Shown one piece after another: positions 1-10,298 of a DNA stretch of 64,000 nucleotides. The DNA is from Adiantum capillus-veneris (taxonomy: Eukaryota > Streptophyta > Polypodiopsida > Polypodiales > Pteridaceae): contig CM043942.1 in the NCBI GenBank assembly GCA_014529385.2, positions 63,459,184 through 63,523,183 on the forward strand, written 5' to 3'. A program made the position numbers and the translations under genes. The notes under the pieces are model-generated. The model had not been told where the DNA came from, searched no databases, and saw only the letters and a program-made list of their open reading frames with translations. Each line of letters starts with the position of its first letter. Positions within the stretch are counted from its first letter, which is position 1.

Positions 1-1409
1 TACCTGCGCTATAGTGACACAAGAGAGGGGAATGGGATACAGATGCTAGAATGCACCTGTATGAGAAGACCCACACCAGATTGGCCCCTAACTTAGGCGC
101 CCCTTTCGGTATTTCTTTATTCTTCCAAAGAGGGAATAAACGTTGTGGATCCCTACAAGCTGCCCCGCACAAACTTGGCTGAATTTCAACTGTTCCGGCC
201 CGATTCCGGCAACATAACTATACTAGGACCCTTCACAGTCAGTATTCCCACGCATTGAGTGACTTTCCCGACGCATACGGGCACTTTGCAAGACCTGGCG
301 AGAATCTGCAGCACGCTGAATTCTCTGTTTTCAGCCCCGAAAATGCGCCAGATCACCTGTACAGCGGTCCCCTTGCATCCCTGAACCTCCTGGGGGTATT
401 AGGGTCCGTTTAGGGCCAAAACCCTAAACCTGCAAAAATACACAGCAGGCTGTAATTTACTGTTTCGGGCTCCGTTTCGCGTGCCGGTCGCATCCGTAGC
501 AAGTCCTCGAGCTCCCGCACCTGTAGGGCTACTTGCCCTTTGAATCGGACGAGATTTCTGGCGTGAAACCTCTCCGAATTCACCTGTACCTGCGGGGGGA
601 TTAGCCGCTAGCTAATCCAGTACCTGTGCAAGAGGCTCTTGCCTCGGCAATCGCGCATGAACCCACACAACTGTACATTGGTCAAATGAAGAGCCCACTA
701 GAGGGGCATAACATACTGCCAAAGGGGAGAGAGAGGGCAGTGCGTAGCGTGCAGGGCATCACTCCTGGCACCGCACTGTACATAGGAGGGAAAGCAAGCA
801 CTCCATAGCTCTTAACCTGTGACAAAAGCTGCAAATGAGCCTCTCCCAGCTTAAAATTCAGCGCCAACTCTCTCTTGCATTAGAAACTGCACCAGAATGT
901 GCCACTTGGCACATTTACAAGCATTTTCCCGTTTCGGGGTTGCCGCCTAAAAATCTCCCAACTGGTTGCCCAGTTTGCCCAGTTGACTTCACGGTAGAGT
1001 AAGAAAATGTTCCCCTTGTCATTCCGGAGGTAATGACGCCAACACATTTTCAAGTCCCAAAATAGCAGTTCCCTAAATTTTAGGAGATACTGCCATTGTA
1101 TCTTCTAGGTCATCCGACCCTCTTTGTACACTGCGGCCACATCCAGAACTGAAATGTAGCCTCTGTAGCAAAGGATTCCACTTTGGCTAGTCGATGACCC
1201 CACTTTGGCTAACCATAGTCTTTGTCCAACCTTAGTGCTCTCTTGCCCTCAGGCCTCGACTCCCTCTGGACAGTTCCACACTAGCTATGCAATGCAGGGC
1301 AGTTAGATTTCCCGAGGGGTGTTTCCAAAAAGTGAAAGTAAATAGATAATAAGAAAGAAATCAACAAAAAGGATAGATAGTAGTCACACACTGGTGACAA
1401 ATAGCCTAT
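1..1409 (-). repeat. degenerate LTR-type repeat related to family B
   Basis: No gene is visible. At about 70-125 the text around 'cgcccctttcggtatttc' matches the stretch found in the family B LTRs near 7380 and 19195 in the same orientation, so this is probably an old minus-strand relative of LTR B. An 'accctaaac' telomere-like motif near 420 recalls the TTTAGGG-rich part of LTR B2. The limits are not defined and the rest of the stretch is unassigned. Confidence 0.3.
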
Positions 1410-2199
1410 GTGAAAGTCTGTTTTGTGTGTCAACGTTGTGGACCGAAACCAAGCAAGCAGTCCAACCGTCCTCTACAGGTCTCTATGGCATGGCTGCCCT
1501 TTGAGAGATGGGGCTTGGATTTCGTGGGTCCAATTTCTCCCCCGGCCCAACCAGGTAATCGGAAGTATCTGTTGGTAGCTACAGATTATGCAACCAAGAG
1601 GGCAGAGGTATTGGCCACAACTAATTGCACTGACAATATTGTAACCAAGTTTTTGTATGAAAATATATTATGCAGGTTTGGATGTCCCTTGGAGATCACC
1701 AGTGATCAAGGCAATCACTTTGTCAATGAGATGATTTCAACTTTGCTGGCCAGCTACAAGATTTTTCATCGCAAATCTTGTGCTTATTACCCTCGAGCCA
1801 ATGGGCAAGTCGAGAGCACAAACAAGGTTCCAATCGCCCTTCTGTGGAAAGCATGTCATCTCCATCCGACGTCTTGGGCTCAAGCTATCCATGGCACCCT
1901 CTGGACATACCGCACTTCCTTCAAGGCAACAGCGAATCACACGCCATTTCAACTCGCCTTCAGCTTGGAAGCCATAACCCCATTTCCTTGGGTAGGCAGT
2001 CTGCATGCCAGTTGCCTCATCTCCCATCTCTCCCTATTAGAAGAAAGCCGAAGATTGGCTTCTCATGCTCTGCAAGTAGAGCAGCTTCGTCGCAAGGCAT
2101 GGCATCTCCGAAAGCCAAAAATAATGCAAGAATCACTAGTGCTCCTTTATCAAGCTCGATATCAGAAAAAACCCAAGAAGTTGGTCCCAGCCTGGCAAG
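1410..2199 (+). pseudogene. Ty3/gypsy integrase fragment (Tat/Athila-like)
   Basis: This open frame of about 263 codons begins with the second Cys pair of an integrase zinc-binding domain (CFVCQRC). The catalytic core follows, with first Asp in WGLDFVGPI, second Asp in TSDQGNHF and catalytic Glu in ANGQVEST. Integrase inserts the element cDNA into chromosomes. The WGLDFVGPI form resembles the non-chromodomain (Tat/Athila) branch and the integrase of element I near 56020. Reverse transcriptase, RNase H and the His part of the zinc finger are missing upstream. The frame is cut at its 3' end by a small hAT-like insertion at 2200. There is no methionine start, so this is a truncated remnant and not a gene. 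Confidence 0.85.
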
Positions 2200-2364
2200 C
2201 ATAGGAACAGGGAATGGCCATTTTCAGGCTGTTCCCCGTTCCCATCCCAATTTCCCATTACGAATCCCCGTCCTGTGTTTCAAACATGAGTATCCGAAAC
2301 AAGGAATGGCATTTGATGCATGTTGCTGTTCCCCGTTCCGATTTCCCGTTTCCTGGTTACTATG
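2200..2364. mobile_element. hAT-like MITE, 165 bp
   Basis: The ends are inverted: the left begins CATAGGAACAGGGAA and the reverse complement of the right end begins CATAGTAACCAGGAA. The flanks are CTGGCAAG (2192-2199) and CTAGCAAG (2365-2372), an 8-bp target-site duplication with one mismatch. An 8-bp duplication is the hallmark of hAT-superfamily insertion. It has no coding capacity. Termini and GGAA/TTCC-rich body match the larger element at 26540-27250, suggesting one family. It interrupts the integrase remnant. Confidence 0.7.
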
Positions 2365-3159
2365 CTAGCAAGGGCCATACATGGTACAAGAGATTTTGCC
2401 ATAGGGTGCAGTACATTAGTGTCTCTGGAAGGTGTTCCCTTGACGTTGTAAATGGCTCTAGGATCAAATGCTACTACCCTTAGCCCTAAGCCATAAGTCG
2501 CTCTTCTCTCCCCACTTGTACTCCAACCTGCAACCTGCCTTCTCCCTCACTCAATCTGACATTAGCCAGCGACTTGTGCTCCCTACCACCCTGCCACCTA
2601 TTCACCTCACTTCTCTCATTTGTCTTCATCACAGTCCTTGCCTCACCTTCATCTGTGACCCACTATTAGACAATGTTTCTTCCCGAGGACTATGTCTATC
2701 TTCTGTTCCTAAGTTCTTCAATTGATTCCGCTCTATAATGAACAAAATGTTTCTTTCATTAAACATTCTCCTATTTGGTTAATTGCATCCGTATCTTTAT
2801 TCAATTTCCTTGAGATCTCTGTCCACTTGGATACTTCTCCTGGAGCTCTCTCATTTTAAACCTCCCTTCCTGGTGTTTCCTTTTTCAAAGTATCCCTAGC
2901 CGCTGTTGTACTCTTCTTTTCTAATTGCAGTCTTCATCTCACATGTGAAATTAAGTTGCTGACTATTTGTTAGCCCTTGTGAACATAGCAATATCTGTCT
3001 ACTTTGCCAAAGTTTTACAACACCATCTCTCGCTCCTAGTAAGTTCTATTCTCATCACAACTAGTGTTGTATTCATCTTTTACACCCTAGTGGCAGCCTT
3101 GGGCAAGGAGTTTCCAGTTGTACCTTGATCTTGAGCTTACCTAACTGTAGAGCTACCAC
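2365..3159. other. no recognisable gene
   Basis: AT- to pyrimidine-rich sequence without long open frames or repeat termini that I can recognise. It probably continues the old element that carried the integrase fragment, but nothing in it confirms that. Confidence 0.4.
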
Positions 3160-3665
3160 CTCGCCCCTACCCTCCACCCTCTCGCCCCTATACACTCTCC
3201 CTCGCCCCTATCCTACCCTCTCGTCCCTACCCAACTACCTTGCCATCTCGCCCCCATACACACTCTCTCTCTGGCCCCTATCCTAGCCCCTAGCCCCTAT
3301 CCTCCACCCCCTCATCCATATACACTCTCCCTCGCCCTACCTTACCCTCTCGTCCCTACCCAATTGCCTCGCCCTTACCCGTCTAGCCCTCGCCCCCTAC
3401 CCTACCCTCTCGCCCCTACCCATCTAGCCCTCACGTCCCTACCCAACTGCCTCGCCCCTACCCACACCCCTCGCCCCTCTCCAATTACCGTCGCCCCTAC
3501 CCATCTAGCCCTCGCGTCCCTACCCAACTGCCTCACCCCTACCCACACCCCTCTCCAATTACCCTCGCCCCTACTCACCTGCCCCTCGCCCCTCTCCAAA
3601 TGCTATCATCCCTACCCTTGCCCTTCTACCCTGACTCTCATCCCGACCCACATACCCTCACCTCC
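3160..3665. repeat. C-rich minisatellite (CTCGCCCCTACCC-type)
   Basis: Imperfect tandem repeats of a pyrimidine-rich unit of about 14-30 bp, built on variants of CTCGCCCCTACCC with spacers such as ATCTAGCC, AACTGCCTCG and ACACCCCTCG. Open frames through it are simply Pro/Thr/Leu-rich translations of the repeat. Confidence 0.85.
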
Positions 3666-3902
3666 TCATAAAACCCATCGCCTCTACCCACCGATCGTCC
3701 CTGTCCTGCATGAATAACCAAATGCAACTCCATGCCTGCATCGCCATAAGCCCCTCGTTCCTACCCTATACAATTAAGCCTTATCCACCCTACACACACA
3801 ACGAGTCCGCGTCTGACAACGTTCCCATCTTCTGCAAAGCGTCGATTCTTAATCAGGTCAATCTAGCAGGGTGTAACTGTCAATATAGCAGGCAGTAGGC
3901 AA

Positions 3903-4793
3903 ATGCGACGAGAGGTCTTGCGCAAAAAGCCTGCTGGTTTGGACAGAAAAAGTAGTTCTCCAGAGGATGTTGCATCAGGTGAAAGCAGTCATGATGTTAC
4001 TGAGATGACTTCCAGTGAAGGAAGTGATGAAAGCTACAAAGGGGTCGACTCTGATTCCAGCTCAGAGTCCTGACCTTACAGCACATAGGGAGCACCATCC
4101 AAAGGCAAAAAAAAGGGGGAGCATGAGCTGTTAAGTCATGAAATCAGCAGGCCTGCTACATATAAAAGTCAAGCTAAATTCACATTGAACTTTCACCCTC
4201 AATTACCCCATCCTTCTCTCAAAGATCTGCTTTCCCAAGATCAACTGCAAAAGTTAGGTCTTGGTCACACCCTTACTGCTACAAGCATTGGTCATGCATT
4301 GGGGATGACCACCTTTCCGTCATTAAGGCCGGTCACACGCACATTCTCTCAGCTTTCCAAAGATGCCACCACTCAGGCCTGTCAAGAATTGCTCCATCCT
4401 AATCATCCAAACTATGCGAGGAATAAAGAGTTGTTGGTTGTCTTCAAGTATTACTTTTTGCTCAGAGACACCAAACAATCAAAGAAGAGTTGCGAGGTGC
4501 CCACAATGTTTTCCTTTTCTGATGGCCTCTACTGTCTGATCCACACTATCCCTTGTGGTTTTCACCAGAGTCTTTACACGTCCCTACAGTCCAGGGCCAA
4601 AAGATTTCGAGCGCATGTGCAATCTGTCCAGTCGAGCTTACAGTGTTTTGCAGCGCTTAGCCCTGTGGATGTGAATGCTCAAATGCAAGGAAGGCACTCA
4701 AAAGAAAAAGGTAAATATGTGGCCAATACGGCCGACCCACTACTTGAGAAGAAAAAAAAGAAAAGGGCTAAAGTGGTGAAGTACTTGTTCTGA
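3903..4793 (+). pseudogene. unrecognised reading frame, ~296 codons with two stops
   Basis: Starting at an ATG at 3903, one reading frame runs to the stop at 4791-4793, broken only by TGA (4071-4073) and TAG (4086-4088). The first 56 residues are Ser/Asp/Glu-rich and end in SDSSSES, typical of an acidic disordered tail. After the stops, about 234 codons are open, with a basic stretch (KGKKKGEHE), a region containing FKYYFLLRDTKQSKKSC and a Lys-rich C-terminus (EKKKKKRAK) that could be a nuclear localisation signal. I do not recognise the family. It may be a captured host gene or an accessory ORF of an LTR element, because the A-prime LTR begins about 250 bp downstream. The two close stops argue for a decayed copy. 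Confidence 0.45.
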
Positions 4794-4800
4794 TAAGCCA

Positions 4801-5040
4801 GTGATATGCTCAGGTGTTTCGGATCACCCTATACATGCCTTCGCTACGGCTGCTCCATCTCGCCCTCCCTCTCCCATTTTCACTCCTTCCACGGTGACTA
4901 CCTTACCTAACCCCGCTGCAGTTGTCTCCTCCCCTATACCCATCTTAGTTACACCCACTCCACCTGTCTCAGCTAGACCTACTAGCCATCCTTCCAGTTC
5001 GCTAGGGATCCCTATCCCACCAGACATTGTAACGGACTCT
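4801..5040 (+). other. Pro/Ser/Thr-rich open stretch
   Basis: An open frame encodes a low-complexity Pro/Ser/Thr/Val-rich peptide (for example PSRPPSPIFTPST). It follows the preceding broken frame after 7 bp but in another frame, so it could be its frameshifted C-terminal tail. No domain is visible, and it ends by running into the A-prime LTR. Confidence 0.3.
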
Positions 5041-5053
5041 ACTCAAGGGCCCC

Positions 5054-5075
5054 CTTGCTCTGTTGCCAGAGCAAG
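5054..5075 (-). other. LTR hairpin, A-prime version
   Basis: On the minus strand a 9-bp stem CTTGCTCTG/CAGAGCAAG closes a GCAA loop and is followed by a G-run and GGCC. The four family A copies have the same geometry (9-bp stem, 4-nt loop, then GGGGCC) with a different stem sequence. Confidence 0.7.
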
Positions 5076-5189
5076 TACTTTCTTTATTCTTGCACAATGC
5101 TTCTACAATGATGTTGATGCTACTGGGTACTGATGCTATTGATGTTGGGGATTGGGTTACTGAGGTACTGAAGGAGTACTAAGGTATTG

Positions 5190-5690
5190 AGGTTCTATGT
5201 CGATGACGAGATACTGATGGGTTTGTGTCGATGACGATGATGTCGACAACGGGTACTGCAGGTTCTATGTCGAGGATGGGGAGGTCAACGACGAGGTCTA
5301 TGTCGAAGACGATGAAGTCGACGACGAGGTACTAAGGGTCTTTGTCGACAACGATGAAGTCAATGACAGTACTGTGTCAAGGACGGTGAAGCCGACGACG
5401 GTTCTATGTCGATGACGGTGAAGTCGACGACGGTTTTGTGTCGAAGACGATGATGTCGACAACGGGTACTATTGGTCTATGTCGACGACGGCAATGATGG
5501 TGATTGTGATGATGACAACGATGGTGTCGTCGTCAAATCCGGGATTGCGATGACGATGACGAAGGTTTCGTCGTCAAGATAGGGACCTGCGATGACGATG
5601 ACGATGGTGTTGTCGTCAAGATAGGGATCTGCGATGACGATGACGATGTTGACGAAGACGACAGGGTCAAGGCTGAAAACTGAAAACTAT
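5190..5690. repeat. GTCGA/GACGAT trinucleotide-type repeat
   Basis: About 500 bp dominated by interspersed GAC, GAT and GTCGA words with a roughly 30-40 bp higher-order pattern (TATGTCGA..GACG.TGA.GTCGACGACG). In LTRs A1-A3 the corresponding place holds only short CATCGTCGTCGTC tracts, so this is an expansion of an LTR-internal microsatellite. Confidence 0.75.
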
Positions 5691-6377
5691 AGATTGCTTT
5701 GCTAGGGATCTGCTACTGTGGCGGTACCATGGCTTGGATCTGCAACCGCTTCGCTAGGCTAGGGCTGAAATGCAAAAACCTGGCTGATCTGGCTGAAATT
5801 GCAAAACACTGGCTGAGGTCTGCTGAATCTCAAAATGCTAGGTTGACCTGGTACTAGATGGGGAATCTGGCGAGGATCTGCAACCAAAGGATGTGGGTTC
5901 TCGCGAGGCTAAGGCTGAGAACTGAAAACGCTGGTGGTAGTGGCTGAAAACGCTGATTGCTGGAGGCTGAAAAACACTAGGCTGATCCTTGAGAAAACGC
6001 ACGGACCTATGGGTGCCTGCCTGCTCTGGTGCGAGTGCCTCCCCTTCTGTGTCCTGCTTCTTCTGCTTCTACTGAGTGCCCAATGGGTTTCTTTTATAGA
6101 TCTTTAGCAAATTGCCCTACTTACTTTTCCAACAAAAGTCACTTAATAATAAATAAGTGAAAAATGTGTACTTTGGAAAAGAGAGTTCTTTGCTCTAGAA
6201 AATGCTCATGATGGGATAATTATTATCTGCAAGAGAGGGTATGCAAGTGCGACCGGCCTGGACATGCACGTCCTACTAGAGGCTCACAAAGGTGCCAGGC
6301 TCAGTCCTAAGCTAAGACTCATGCTAGACTATGGCAGAAGCATATCCACGTAGCGCAAGTAAAGTGCGCATGTGACA

Positions 6378-7084
6378 TCCCCCCCTGTTAAAAGTGCGGC
6401 ACAGCTACCAAACTTCTATATGTACTTTTGATGCTGACTAATGAATGCTGACTGATGCTGTGGATGCAGAAACCAATGCAGATTCCTTCAAAACCAAGGA
6501 ATGATGATACTGCGGGTGCTGTGGGTACTACTGGCGATGCAAACACAGTGTAAGGGTCACTATCCAGCCTTACTATGATTGCCGAATATCAGCATGGGCT
6601 CTATACCAGATAGTGCTGACTCTACCTGTTGTAGTAAGAGTTGTTCCCCGAACACTGACTCTGGTGAAAACATTACCGGTGTTGATGGACTGAGGTTTGG
6701 TTCCGGAGTCCTTTCCAAAGGTTCAATGACAAGGGAAATGGATGCACGCTACATGCGAATGCGAATGCAAAAGTGGTTAGGGATCCTGTCTCCAACTCCT
6801 TCCATATCCGTAGACAAGGCTAGGAGATCTTGGTACTCAAGATCTGGGTTCTCGTGTATCCGATGTCGATCTTCCTTCAAAGGCATTGCAATGAAGATGG
6901 GAACTGGTAAGTCCATGGTCGGGACTCAAAGATCCTTCGGGGAAAAAAAACTCGGAGAGGTTCCTTGAGTTCTTGGGTTCTTGATGGTTCTTCTTTGGTT
7001 CTTGGGGGTTCTTGGTTCTTGTGGTTCTTCTTTAGGTTCTTGATGCTTCTTCCCTTGAGTTCGCGAAGCTGAAGCACGCACAGA
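6378..7084 (-). mobile_element. internal region of short non-autonomous element A-prime
   Basis: Only about 707 bp lie between the polypurine tract (next to 6378) and the primer-binding site (7085-7097), so gag-pol cannot be present. The minus-strand leader is rich in AAGAACC repeats (6930-7080), as in the leaders of both family A elements (10195-10285 and 12790-12900), and is followed by a short reading frame. Size and layout fit a TRIM/small LARD-type non-autonomous LTR element. Confidence 0.7.
6560..6916 (-). pseudogene. small ORF of element A-prime, one internal stop
   Basis: An ATG at 6916 on the minus strand, placed just after the AAGAACC leader exactly where gag starts in the family A elements, opens a frame of 55 codons to a TAG at 6749-6751. 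The same frame then stays open to a second TAG at 6560-6562, about 118 codons in all. The peptide begins MDLPVPIFIAMPLKED and has no zinc knuckle or capsid motif that I recognise. It may be a vestigial gag N-terminus or a family-specific accessory peptide. Confidence 0.4.
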
Positions 7085-7097
7085 GCTCTGATACCAA
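7085..7097 (-). other. primer-binding site (tRNA-Met type), element A-prime
   Basis: The minus strand reads TTGGTATCAGAGC, complementary to the 3' end of plant initiator tRNA-Met, directly after an LTR end in CTGACA. Confidence 0.85.
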
Positions 7098-7223
7098 TGT
7101 CAGGTGCAGCGGAGGAGAATAAGGATTTTGCTTGGATCTAGTACTCCGCACACAAACACAAGGGACACTTTACTTCACTTAAAATAACAGAACTGAAGTG
7201 AAAGAAAGAGAGAGACAAGAGAG
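7098..7223 (-). mobile_element. truncated 5' LTR of element A-prime
   Basis: The minus strand ends CCGCTGCACCTGACA just before the primer site, like the LTR A end CCGCTGCACCTAACA near 22660. Only about 126 bp remain before the LTR of element B begins at 7224. Confidence 0.6.
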
Positions 7224-7702
7224 TGTCACAAGACAGGCACCACGGGCCAATAGAAAAGAACAGATTGAACAGACTTTTAGCACTTCAATAACAATTGAAC
7301 TGAGAGAGAGAGAGAGACGACACGCGACACGGAGTGACGGAATTCCACCCCAGAGAGTATTGGCCCCAAACCTTGACGCCCCTTTCGGTATTTCTTTATA
7401 TTGCATTAACACAGTACAAGCCGGTACTCCAGACTCTGCACCTTCTCCAGGAAGCATGCCAGAGAATGATCCCTAACCTCATATTTAAAGGCCCTTGGCC
7501 TAAAAAGCAATTACAGTGAAAAGCCTTCAAACTCAAAAGCATCCGGTCCAAAAGCAAAGAAAAAAAGCTGCCAACGCAATTTACGAAAATCCGTACAGCC
7601 TGCCACGTCATCAGCCAGCGCAAAACGCGGAAATCCGTACAACCTGCTACGTCATCATGTCAGCGCAATTTTCGAAAACTGCCACGTCATCAGTTTGTTA
7701 CA
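7224..7702 (-). mobile_element. LTR B1, 3' LTR of minus-strand element B
   Basis: Plus-strand limits are TGTCACAAGACAGG and CAGTTTGTTACA. On the minus strand it starts TGTAACAAACTGATGACGTGG right after a purine tract (AAGAAGGGGAGA). It is about 70% collinear with LTR B2 (19040-19822) and solo LTR B3 (25723-26464), including the block around CGCCCCTTTCGGTATTTC. It lacks the tandem expansions of B2. Confidence 0.8.
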
Positions 7703-7807
7703 TCTCCCCTTCTTGAAAGAGAGTACTCGTCCACGATTACAGCACATCTGCAAAACAACTCAAGTTAGCTCAAAAATTTCCGAGGGACAATCAGTTTGCT
7801 CTTTTTA

Positions 7808-7902
7808 TTAAGGAGTTAGCTTTTCCTTTCTGCTCTTATGATCAAGGAGTTAGTTTCTCCTTTCGGCTGTTTTGATCAAGGAGTTAGCTTCTCCTTTCGT
7901 CC
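7808..7902. repeat. three AAGGAG-TTAGCTT-CTCCTT hairpin units
   Basis: Three direct repeats about 40 bp apart. Each contains AAGGAG followed within 7 nt by its complement CTCCTT (first copy partly degraded). Confidence 0.75.
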
Positions 7903-8111
7903 AGATCGGAACTCTTCATATTCCGGCATAGTAAAATTAGCCATCAGACCCAAACCGTACTGACTATCTTCCACGGGTGTCTTGATGCACTAAAATTACA
8001 TGCCCAGGCAATCTCATCCAATTAGGAATATTCAGTGGTTGGCACATCACAATGCAACACAAATGCTCGCATATGCATGTTACAAGACATAGAAACATAA
8101 AGCCGCCGATG

Positions 8112-8465
8112 AACATTCCTCCCGCATAATCTAACAAGGTCCGGGCCAAGAGATATTCAACTACTCCCTCATCACTCCTCCCGCATAACCTAAAAAGGTC
8201 CCGGCCGGGAGATATAGAGGCCTTTTACAACCAAACGCCCCCCAGACCGCAACCTGCGTCATTTGGAGGTGCTGAAAGTAACCACTGCTCAGACTTCTTA
8301 ATACTCCTCCCGCACAACCATTCAGGTCCGGGCCGGGAGTCACAACAACAATACTCCCCGATAAATAACCACAAGGGTCCGGGCCATGAGTTAAAAAAAA
8401 CAGCACTTTTCAATCATTCAATACTCCCCCCGCAAATAACCACAAGGGTCCAGGCCATGAGTATG
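8112..8465. repeat. ACTCCTCCCG...CGGGCCGGGAGT hairpin repeats
   Basis: At least five dispersed units begin with CTCCTCCCGCA or CTCCCCCCGCA and end about 20-25 nt later with GGTCCGGGCC plus a GGGAG or ATGAG tail. In the best copy (8303-8340) the unit ends are complementary, so each can fold into a GC-rich hairpin. Confidence 0.7.
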
Positions 8466-8888
8466 AACAAGCATTCTCAAACATAATTTCTCACTACTCC
8501 ACCCGGGAGTAAAATGATAAATCACCAATCATTGACACCAGTATTAAAACCAGAGTCAAACAATTCAAATCGGCACGAAGACAGGTTCAAAACAGATACC
8601 ATCCATTTAAAATAGATTCCAAACAGAATCACCAAACAAGTTCTCAAATAGATTTGAAACTTAAAAAGCAATCTCGACATCAGTCGAGAGCTCAAAAAGT
8701 CGACTGTCTTTACATCTTGAAACCTGCACCAAAAATTAGGGTTAGGTTTCTTCCATGAGGTCATAGCAGAGCACAGCATGGTTCATCAGCTCTTGGACAG
8801 ACAGTGTTTGTTTGGCGGCGATGGTAGTCCCAAGAGATAGCAATCACACCGAACCTCCAAGGTCATCTGCTCGTGAAGAGACATCTAC

Positions 8889-9844
8889 TGTCACGTGACA
8901 CATCCAACCCTATGTGTCCGTGGACAAGCTACAGCATGACCAGGGTTTAGTTCAGTAAAGTCACTCTAGAATAGGAAGTGATCTGGCACTTTTGTGAGTC
9001 TGTTCGCAGACCGTGCATGTCCAGGCACTTAGAGTAGTGCATATCCTCTGGTTGCACACAGCATGACTATCAGATTTCCATCAGAACCCATCAGTAGTAT
9101 TTTTACAATGCATAGACCTACTTTCCCTATTTTTGAAATTTTTCACTTATTATTTTTAAGTGACTTTTGTTGGAAACTGGGTAGGGCAATTTGCATAAGA
9201 TAATATATAAGTAAACCAGAGCTAGCACTATTTGGCAGAGAAGGAGGAAGTGCAACAGGCAATGCAATTGCAACAGGCATCTCTCTCCCCATCTCAAGCA
9301 AGAACCAACCCACTTCGCGATTCCAGCAGCCCTAGATCAGCGTTTCTGACACCAGTAGCCATTGTTTTACACCTGCAGCAGTTAGTGTTTTGGGGACCAG
9401 CAAGGGGCAGCGTTTGCAACAGCAAATCAGCCCATAAGGAGTAGCAGAAGGAAAGTCAGATCAGCCCATCACAGTCGTCGTCCCGTCGTCTATACAGCAT
9501 TCAGTTTTCAATATCAGATTTGTCCTCGTCGTCCACACCGTCGACCTCGACATCGCAGCATTTAGACTCATTGCATCAGCCCCTTGTATCAGATTGTGCA
9601 ACCAATAGTATACCACTCTCGCCAACGAGAGTGGGGCCCTTTCCGGGTGTCGCATTCTCTTCTCTCTCTATCTCTCAGTCTCAGCACCTTCACGCATAGT
9701 GTCTATTCACTTTGTTTGTGATCACTTGCACTCTCTCATTAAAGAACGGAAGGTTCTCCTTTCCCTAAGTAAAATGAAGCTTGAACACAGTTCGGAGCAC
9801 TCATCTTGAGCAAAGTTCAACATTCACTTCCGCTACACCTTACA
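8889..9844 (+). mobile_element. LTR A1
   Basis: It starts TGTCACGTGACACATCC and ends CACCTTACA immediately before a primer-binding site. Shared landmarks are the AAGTGACTTTTGTTGG block near 9160, a TATA-like TATATAAG at 9204, CGTCGTC tracts and the conserved hairpin at 9613-9634. It is clearly more diverged from A2 and A3 than those are from each other. No matching 5-bp duplication flanks the A1-A3 array. Confidence 0.85.
9613..9634 (+). other. conserved LTR A hairpin
   Basis: Stem CCACTCTCG/CGAGAGTGG with loop CCAA, followed by GGCCC. Identical copies are at 12204-12225 and 18738-18759; 22870-22891 (minus) has loop CCGA. The position in the second half of the LTR, downstream of the TATA-like box, suggests it lies in the transcribed R/U5 part. 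Confidence 0.8.
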
Positions 9845-9857
9845 TTCGTATCAGAGC
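9845..9857 (+). other. primer-binding site, first A element
   Basis: TTCGTATCAGAGC, the tRNA-Met type site with one substitution (G to C at position 3). Confidence 0.8.
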
Positions 9858-10298
9858 TTTGGTAGTGTTCTGTATCACTCAAGGAAAGAACCACATAATT
9901 TTTTTTGCTTGTTGCGGTTGCACGTAACCCAAGTCCACTTGGGCGTGTCGATTCCTAATCGTGTTTTTAAAGAGTGACAGGAAACCCAAGAAAGAAGAGC
10001 TTGTCCAGCCTCCCCTTGTGCCTCTTTTCACTCATTGAGAGCGGACCGTGCACTTACCGGCCGGCCAATCGACGTGAGGTGGGAAAAAGCAACCTTGGTG
10101 TGAGTGCAAGGCCGCCAAGGGGTGTGCCTACGGAAAGGAGCAGAACTCGGGTGAAGAGAAGATCCTTCTCTAACACAGATTGCAAGCGAAAGAAGAACCT
10201 CAAGACCCTCAAGAACGGCAAGAACCCAAGACCCCCAAGAACCCAAGTTCCTCATGAACTTAAGAACCCAAGAACACAAGAACCCACGACTTCAGTGG
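9858..10298 (+). other. leader of non-autonomous A element
   Basis: Non-coding leader collinear with 12462-12911 of the second element, including the CACTCATTGAGAGCGGACCG block and an AAGAACCC/CAAGAACC-rich tract just before the start codon. Confidence 0.65.

Larger units (their letters stand above)
5040..6377 (-). mobile_element. LTR A-prime, 3' LTR of small minus-strand element
   Basis: Read on the minus strand it starts TGTCACATG immediately after a purine tract (plus-strand CCCCCCC at 6380-6386). It shares with LTR A3 the block around 6110-6160 (AAGTGACTTTTGTTGG on the minus strand), the TATA-like segment, the 'CAGCGTTTTCAGCC'-type middle and a GTC/GAC trinucleotide tract, here greatly expanded. 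The conserved hairpin lies at 5054-5075. The expected last 250 bp of the LTR are not recognisable below about 5040, so the 3' end appears truncated or diverged. Confidence 0.7.
7703..8888 (-). mobile_element. 3' internal part of element B, hairpin-rich
   Basis: The sequence runs from the polypurine tract of element B (complement of 7703-7718) to the point where the family A array begins. No gag or pol frame is present. It holds two sets of hairpin-forming repeats (separate entries). The 5' continuation with the primer site is at 18983-19039 beyond the A array, giving element B an internal region of about 1.25 kb: a non-autonomous LTR element. Confidence 0.65.

Noticed and set aside
3364-3717. 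117-residue Pro/Leu/Thr-rich frame
   Set aside because: It follows the C-rich minisatellite and has no codon signature or domain.
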